From contig NZ_KB890761.1 in NCBI RefSeq assembly GCF_000373265.1, forward strand, positions 357,388 to 421,387: 64,000 nucleotides of DNA, read 5' to 3'. The DNA comes from Pontibacter roseus DSM 17521 (GTDB lineage Bacteria > Bacteroidota > Bacteroidia > Cytophagales > Hymenobacteraceae). Made by a program: the position numbers and the translations under genes. This document shows, in pieces, positions 59,532-64,000 of this stretch (positions are counted from its first letter, which is position 1; each line of letters begins with the position of its first letter). The notes under the pieces are model-generated. The model was not told where the DNA came from and did not search any database. It saw only the letters and a list, made by a program, of their open reading frames with translations.

Positions 59532-60808
59532 TATTGGATATGCTCAGTCGATTGCTTCTCCAGGTCGAACAGGTCGTTGAGCAGGTCTATTAGCGTCTCG
59601 GCTTCACCGCGCTTGCAGGCCGCCTTTAATTGCAACACCGGCAACTTGATGACCTTCTGCATCATGGATTTGGTGATGTTGTCGATTAGTTGCGCCTCCT
59701 TGGGGCCAAGCTTTTTCATGTAGCGGGCCATTTCCTCCTGACGGATAGTCTCCAGCGCATTCTTCAGCTTGTTGATGGTAGGGGACACCATCATCTCCTT
59801 CGACCAGTCGTTGAACTGCTCAATTGACTCCAGTATGATTTCCCTCACCTTCGGCACGGAATTGATGCGCTGCTGTAGCGCCTCTGACGCTTTGTTCTGA
59901 ATGGTATCGATGTTGTACACCAGCACGCCCGGAACGGCCTCTACCTCAGCCTCAACACTCCGCGGCACCGACAGGTCAATGAAGAATTTGAATGTCAGTA
60001 CGTTGAGGCGCTGCACCATCTCCTTGGTGAAGAAAGGCGTCTCGCGGGCAACGGAGGAGATAACCACATCCGCTTCCTTGAGCCCCTGCACCATGTCCTC
60101 GAAAGGGAGCACCTCCAGGCCACACTCCTCAGCCAGGTGCTGCGCCTTGGTCAGGGTGCGGTTGGTGATTTTCACATGCTGGTAGCCTTTGTCCTTCAGG
60201 TGGCGGCACACATCGGCGCCAATCTCACCCAGGCCAACCACCAGTATCTTCGGCTCCGCAATCACATCGGCGGTCAGCTCCTCAATCAGCTCGATGGCGG
60301 CGTAGGATGTGGAAGCGGCGCCGTCGCGGAAAGCCGTCTCCTGCACCACGCGCTTGTTGGTGAAGAAGATGGTGTGCATCAGGCGGTGCAGAAAAGGACC
60401 GGCGGTTTCGTTATCGGCTGCCCATTGGTAGGCCTGCTTCACCTGGTTCGTAATCTGCATATCGCCCACCACCTGCGACTCCAGCCCCATGCTCACCTCA
60501 AACAGGTGCTGCACGGCATCGTCGTGCTCGTTCAGGATGGTGAAGAAATCAAGGTATTGGGTTATATTTTGGATGCCTTTGGTGATACCGAGTAGCTTCA
60601 CTATCTCGGTGCTGTAATCGACATCGGCGTTGTAGTAGACTTCGGTGCGGTTGCAGGTAGAGAGCACCAGAATATCGGAAGCCTGAATAAAGCTTTTCAG
60701 CGTCTGAAGAAATAGCCTGCACGAATTCTCATCTAAGGCAATCAGTTCCCTGATATCCAGCGGCGCTTTCTTGTAGGACAGGCTGATTGCTTTAAAGTTC
60801 TGAAGCAT
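59531..60808 (-). CDS. hemA: Glutamyl-tRNA reductase
   Basis: 425 aa. It makes glutamate-1-semialdehyde from Glu-tRNA, the first committed step of tetrapyrrole synthesis by the C5 route. Catalytic Cys52 in LSTCNRTEVYY; the HemA dimerisation helix at the C-terminus is present. NADPH motif VVGLGEIGADVCRHL near 200-214. Divergent from the sensor kinase with a 114-nt gap. No other haem gene is in the window. Confidence 0.95.
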   Translation of the reverse strand: MLQNFKAISLSYKKAPLDIRELIALDENSCRLFLQTLKSFIQASDILVLSTCNRTEVYYNADVDYSTEIVKLLGITKGIQNITQYLDFFTILNEHDDAVQHLFEVSMGLESQVVGDMQITNQVKQAYQWAADNETAGPFLHRLMHTIFFTNKRVVQETAFRDGAASTSYAAIELIEELTADVIAEPKILVVGLGEIGADVCRHLKDKGYQHVKITNRTLTKAQHLAEECGLEVLPFEDMVQGLKEADVVISSVARETPFFTKEMVQRLNVLTFKFFIDLSVPRSVEAEVEAVPGVLVYNIDTIQNKASEALQQRINSVPKVREIILESIEQFNDWSKEMMVSPTINKLKNALETIRQEEMARYMKKLGPKEAQLIDNITKSMMQKVIKLPVLQLKAACKRGEAETLIDLLNDLFDLEKQSTEHIQ

Positions 60809-60833
60809 AATTTACGTTCGGAATACTAAAGTG

Positions 60834-60841
60834 CAAAATTA
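60834..60841 (-). promoter_or_regulatory. Likely -7 element of hemA
   Basis: Minus strand TAATTTTG, 25 nt before the start codon. No TTG at -33. Confidence 0.5.
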
Positions 60842-60922
60842 CAGGTTTGATGATTAAAATGAAACTTCCTTGACCTTATTAATTTATTTATACTAATTTC
60901 CGACAATTTTCGTGTAGCCTTC

Positions 60923-62098
60923 ATGATACCCATCTATTCGCAGAAGAACCGAATAAAGTTTATTGTAGTCATCGTGGCGCTCATCATTGGGGCGGCTACC
61001 ATCACGTATACAAACATTCTAGTCAGTAAGTTATCGGAAAGGGAACAGGAGCTGGTGCAGCTATACGCCAAAGGCCTGCGCTACATGATTAACGCGCCCA
61101 GCGACGACAACATCGTTTTCATTGAGGAGGAGATTCTTTCCTCCAACACCACCGTGCCCGTTATCCTGACGGACGAGAAAGAGAACATACTCGACTATAA
61201 GAACATCAGCTTCCCAGAGAACATTGCAGACGAGCGCAAAAACGAGCTGCTGCAGCGCGAAATTGAGAAGATGAAGAGCCAGCATGCGCCCATCGTGGTG
61301 CCCTGGGCCGAAGGTTCTGAGAACTATGTGTTCTACAAAGACTCCGCTTTGCTCTCGCAGCTGCGCTACTACCCTTACGTGCAGCTGATGGTCATCGCCT
61401 GTTTTGCGTTGATGGCCTACTTCGCCTTCAGCTATTCCCGCAAGGCGGAGCAGAACAGGGTATGGGTGGGCCTCGCCAAGGAGACAGCACACCAACTGGG
61501 CACGCCGCTCTCCTCGCTCATGGCCTGGTACGAGTACATGAAGTCGAGCCCCAAGTTCGAGAACGAGCCCATCACGGCAGAGCTTTGGAAAGACATCCGG
61601 CGGCTGGAAATCATTACGGAGCGCTTCTCCAACATCGGTTCCGTGCCGCTGCTGCGCGACGAAAACATCCTGCAGGTGACGGAAAACGCCATCAATTACC
61701 TGCAGAACAGGATTTCCAGCAAAGTGGAGATTTGCGTTTCGTCCAGCTTCGCGCCTGATATCACAGCCAAGGTGAACGTGCCGCTGTTTGACTGGGTGAT
61801 TGAGAACATCTGCAAGAACGCCGTGGACGCGATGGAGGGCAGGGGCAGCATCAACCTGAACCTGTCGCTGCTCGGCAAGAGCCAGATAGCCCTGGACATT
61901 GCAGACACCGGCAAAGGTATAGCCAAGAGCAAGATGGATACGGTTTTCCTGCCGGGCTATACCACCAAGAAGCGTGGCTGGGGCCTCGGGTTGGCCCTGG
62001 CGAAGCGCATCATCGACAACTATCACCGCGGCAGGCTATACGTCAAGGCATCGGAGGTGGGCAAGGGAACAACCTTCCGGATTGTGCTGAACAGATAA
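60923..62098 (+). CDS. Sensor histidine kinase
   Basis: 391 aa. Two membrane segments (about 11-30 and 152-170) bracket a periplasmic sensor. Phospho-acceptor His190 in AKETAHQLGTPLSSL, N box ENICKNAVDAM near 293-303, G1 DIADTGKGIA near 331-340 and G2 GWGLGLALAKRII near 353-365. No HAMP domain is evident. No response regulator is adjacent, so it is an orphan; conserved position beside hemA is suggestive only. Confidence 0.92.
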   Translation: MIPIYSQKNRIKFIVVIVALIIGAATITYTNILVSKLSEREQELVQLYAKGLRYMINAPSDDNIVFIEEEILSSNTTVPVILTDEKENILDYKNISFPENIADERKNELLQREIEKMKSQHAPIVVPWAEGSENYVFYKDSALLSQLRYYPYVQLMVIACFALMAYFAFSYSRKAEQNRVWVGLAKETAHQLGTPLSSLMAWYEYMKSSPKFENEPITAELWKDIRRLEIITERFSNIGSVPLLRDENILQVTENAINYLQNRISSKVEICVSSSFAPDITAKVNVPLFDWVIENICKNAVDAMEGRGSINLNLSLLGKSQIALDIADTGKGIAKSKMDTVFLPGYTTKKRGWGLGLALAKRIIDNYHRGRLYVKASEVGKGTTFRIVLNR

Positions 62099-62174
62099 TC
62101 AGAGTTAGAGAGCTTAGGAGTTTAAGACGTAGGGGTGCAGATTGTTTGTATACGCACGCCGAACCTAATTACAG

Positions 62175-63110
62175 ATGATAACGATAGTCAGGTATAGCGA
62201 GCGGGACAAGTCAGAATGGGATGCCTTTGTGCGTGCCTCCAAGAACGGCACCTTCCTGCTGTTGCGCGACTACATGGAGTACCATGCCGACCGCTTTGAG
62301 GATTATTCACTCCTGTTCTACCGGAAAAATAAGCTGGTGGCGGTGCTGCCTGCCAATGCCGTGGGAGCCGAGTTGCATTCACACGCAGGATTGAGTTATG
62401 GCGGCTTGGTGAGCGGGAAGGCGATGAAAGCGCCGCTCATGCTGGAGCTGTTTCATGCCCTGACCAGGTATAGCCAAGAGCACGGCTTCAAAACACTTTA
62501 CTATAAAGCTATACCTTACATCTATCACCAACTTCCAGCTGAGGAGGATTTGTACGCCTTGTTTCGCAACAACGCAACATTATACCAACGTGCCTTGAAT
62601 TCTGTTATCATGCTCGACAATAGCTTGCCTTTTACTACACTGCGCAAACGCAAGCTAAAACAAGCTGCACAACATGGCATAACAGTGAATGAGAGCAATG
62701 ACTATGAGGTATACATGCAATTGGTGGAGGAGGTGCTGGGGGAGAAGTATAGCCTTAAGCCGGCCCATACCTCAGATGAGTTAAAGTACTTAGCCGCTGC
62801 TTTTCCTGATAACATACGTTTATACACAGTTCGAGAGGGGAAGGTAATAGTGGCAGGTATGGTAGTTTATGAGTCAGCCACCGTGGCCCATTGCCAGTAC
62901 ATAGCCGCTAATGCACGCGGCCGCGAAATAGCTGCCCTCGACTACCTGACCGACCACCTGATTACGCAGGTATACCCTCACAAGAAATACTTCAGTTTCG
63001 GGGTGTCCACGGAGCAACAAGGGCTATACCTGAATGAGGGGCTGGTGAGCTACAAAGAAAGCTACGGAGCCCGCACCGTGGTGCATGATTTTTACCGCCT
63101 CGACTTTTAA
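62175..63110 (+). CDS. GNAT/FemAB-like acyltransferase
   Basis: 311 aa. Resembles the FemAB/BioF2-like GNAT group (SEWDAFVRASKNGTFLLLRDYMEYHADRFEDYSLLFYRKNKLVAVLPANAV at the start; VIVAGMVVYESATVAHCQYIAANARGREIAALDYLTDHLI later). Such proteins often act in cell-wall or exopolysaccharide modification; the substrate is unknown. Four copies of the iterated word lie within it. ATG start 76 nt after the kinase. Confidence 0.82.
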   Translation: MITIVRYSERDKSEWDAFVRASKNGTFLLLRDYMEYHADRFEDYSLLFYRKNKLVAVLPANAVGAELHSHAGLSYGGLVSGKAMKAPLMLELFHALTRYSQEHGFKTLYYKAIPYIYHQLPAEEDLYALFRNNATLYQRALNSVIMLDNSLPFTTLRKRKLKQAAQHGITVNESNDYEVYMQLVEEVLGEKYSLKPAHTSDELKYLAAAFPDNIRLYTVREGKVIVAGMVVYESATVAHCQYIAANARGREIAALDYLTDHLITQVYPHKKYFSFGVSTEQQGLYLNEGLVSYKESYGARTVVHDFYRLDF

Positions 63111-63128
63111 TGGAAGCGACTTGTGCAT

Positions 63129-63160
63129 AAGAAAGGCTGCCCTGAGGGCAGCCTTTCTTG
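63129..63160. terminator. Bidirectional terminator between convergent genes
   Basis: Perfect 14-bp stem AAGAAAGGCTGCCC/GGGCAGCCTTTCTT (63129-63142 with 63146-63159), loop TGA. Confidence 0.9.
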
Positions 63161-63163
63161 CTT

Positions 63164-64000
63164 TTATCTCGCCATGACTTCGGCCAGTGCAGGCTCATGG
63201 CTCACCTTCTTGCCCAGCAGCCTGATGATTCCCCACAGCACCGCAATGCCAATCAGGTATACCAGGAACCAATGCACCCCCCAACTGGAGAGGGTGGTGC
63301 ATACCAGGTTGGCCACCAGCGCGACAGTGACCGCATAAGGGAGCTGTGTCTTGACGTGGTCAATATGGTTGCAGCCGGAGGCGAGCGAGCTGAGGATGGT
63401 AGTATCCGAGATGGGCGAGCTATGGTCGCCGAACACAGCGCCGGCCAACACCACCGCAATGACATTGTACATAATCGGCATGGTTTCCTCCAATCCCATG
63501 CCGTTCATCTGGCACACATACCAAGTGGCCGGCAGCATCAGGGGGTATAGGATGGCCATGGTGCCCCAACTGGAGCCGGTCGAGAAAGCGATGGTGGCCG
63601 CCAGGAAGAACGTAATCACCGGCAGGAAGGCAGGCGACACATTGCCCGAGAAAAGTGAGGTCAGGTATTCAGCCGTGTAGAGCTCCTTTGTCACCGTCGC
63701 CAGCGACCAAGCCAGTATCAGGATGAGCATGGCCGGCAGCATCGTCTTGAAGCCAATCAACAGCGCCTCCATCGTCTCATTCAGGCTCATGATGCGCTGG
63801 CTCGTGGTCAGCAGGATAGCCACTACCGCACCAGATAAGGAAGCCCACACCAGCGCCACGTATGAGTTGGAATCGCCGATGGTCATGGAGAGTTTCGTCA
63901 GGAAGCCAATGGTGGCATCCTCCCAGGTTACAGGATTATAGCCGGTGTACAACAGCCCGACGACTGTCCCGAAAATCACGACCAAGACCGGTAGCAGCGC
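63164..64000 (-). CDS. NhaC family Na+/H+ antiporter, 5' end beyond the window
   Basis: At least 278 codons visible; the frame is still open at the right edge, so the N-terminus is outside. Family signatures are FSTGSSWGTMAILYPLMLP and AGAVFGDHSSPISDTTILSSLASGCNHIDHVKTQLPYA, which place it in the NhaC group of Na+/H+ (or malate/lactate) antiporters. Six or more membrane segments are visible. A terminator lies directly after the stop. Confidence 0.9.
   Translation of the reverse strand, partial: ALLPVLVVIFGTVVGLLYTGYNPVTWEDATIGFLTKLSMTIGDSNSYVALVWASLSGAVVAILLTTSQRIMSLNETMEALLIGFKTMLPAMLILILAWSLATVTKELYTAEYLTSLFSGNVSPAFLPVITFFLAATIAFSTGSSWGTMAILYPLMLPATWYVCQMNGMGLEETMPIMYNVIAVVLAGAVFGDHSSPISDTTILSSLASGCNHIDHVKTQLPYAVTVALVANLVCTTLSSWGVHWFLVYLIGIAVLWGIIRLLGKKVSHEPALAEVMAR

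Larger units (their letters stand above)
113..63261. repeat. Highly iterated word AGGTATA(GC), dispersed through the whole window
   Basis: By hand count AGGTATA occurs about 54 times on the + strand and its complement TATACCT about 50 times, roughly one per 600 bases. Chance expectation for a 7-mer on both strands is about 8. The 9-mer AGGTATAGC/GCTATACCT occurs about 35 times, with about 0.5 expected. Examples are 113-119, 131-137, 1637-1643, 21567-21580 (two tandem copies), 24413-24424 (two), 32523-32555 (inverted pair), 50606-50660 (three) and 59460-59531 (inverted pair). About 30 copies are intergenic although intergenic DNA is a small part of the window. In genes it falls in different frames (Gly-Ile, Leu-Tyr-Leu, Tyr-Thr). 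Function unknown; the count is manual and may be off by a few. Confidence 0.9.

Noticed and set aside
113..63261. Reading the iterated word as a promoter -7 element or as a codon-use effect
   Set aside because: It does not match TAnnTTTG, lies mostly inside genes in both orientations, and occurs in several frames.

Overview
The window reads as a chromosomal segment of a Bacteroidota bacterium, most likely order Cytophagales and probably a Hymenobacteraceae (Pontibacter-like) species. The genus is an inference. Supporting signs are a SusC/SusD pair, DUF4270, DUF4293, DUF4476 and DUF1573 proteins, a PorE-like OmpA lipoprotein, a long NusB, and promoters of the Bacteroidota type (TTG, about 19-20 nt, then TAnnTTTG). 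I see no rRNA, CRISPR array, transposase, integrase or prophage. There are two tRNA genes (Phe-GAA, Val-TAC) and about 60 protein genes, mostly housekeeping.

Layout. 1-7.1 kb: YihY-like membrane protein, RidA, a hydroxyacyl-CoA dehydrogenase relative, GlmS, a DUF4270 lipoprotein and a GT5-only glycogen-synthase-like protein. 7.1-10.8 kb: panC, then panD, a flippase-like protein, the heptose-phosphate adenylyltransferase and a zinc peptidase. 10.8-16.1 kb: acyl-CoA dehydrogenase with an upstream palindrome, an AraC regulator, a GGGPS-type lipid synthase operon and a DnaJ-TPR protein. 16.3-25.3 kb: tRNA-Phe, an Fe-S oxidoreductase pair, a PorE-like lipoprotein, purM and small envelope proteins. 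25.4-32.6 kb: an AraC regulator divergent from a SusC, SusD and PepSY operon, best read as a TonB-dependent (probably siderophore/iron) uptake locus. 32.6-45.3 kb: thiolase, truA, a Cys/Met PLP enzyme, two ABC exporters, TetR and XRE regulators and leucine dehydrogenase. 45.5-50.6 kb: the nusB, ytxH, isocitrate dehydrogenase, DUF1573, yajC, ybbR, coaE cluster. 50.8-64 kb: tRNA-Val, AsmA, MscS with an amino-acid dehydrogenase, anmK, an ArsR regulator, a Bor-like lipoprotein, hemA, a sensor kinase, an acyltransferase and a truncated NhaC antiporter.

The most striking signal is not a gene. A short non-palindromic word, AGGTATA (reverse TATACCT), occurs about 104 times by hand count, where about 8 would be expected from length alone. 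The extended AGGTATAGC/GCTATACCT occurs about 35 times against about 0.5. It lies in both orientations almost equally, in several reading frames, in intergenic gaps, in terminator hairpins and across stop codons, so the selection appears to act on DNA. This resembles DNA-uptake sequences or cyanobacterial HIP1 in density, but I know of no described function for this word.

Convergent and tandem gene ends are marked by strong intrinsic terminators, including a perfect 35-bp inverted repeat at 59460-59531 whose base carries the iterated word.
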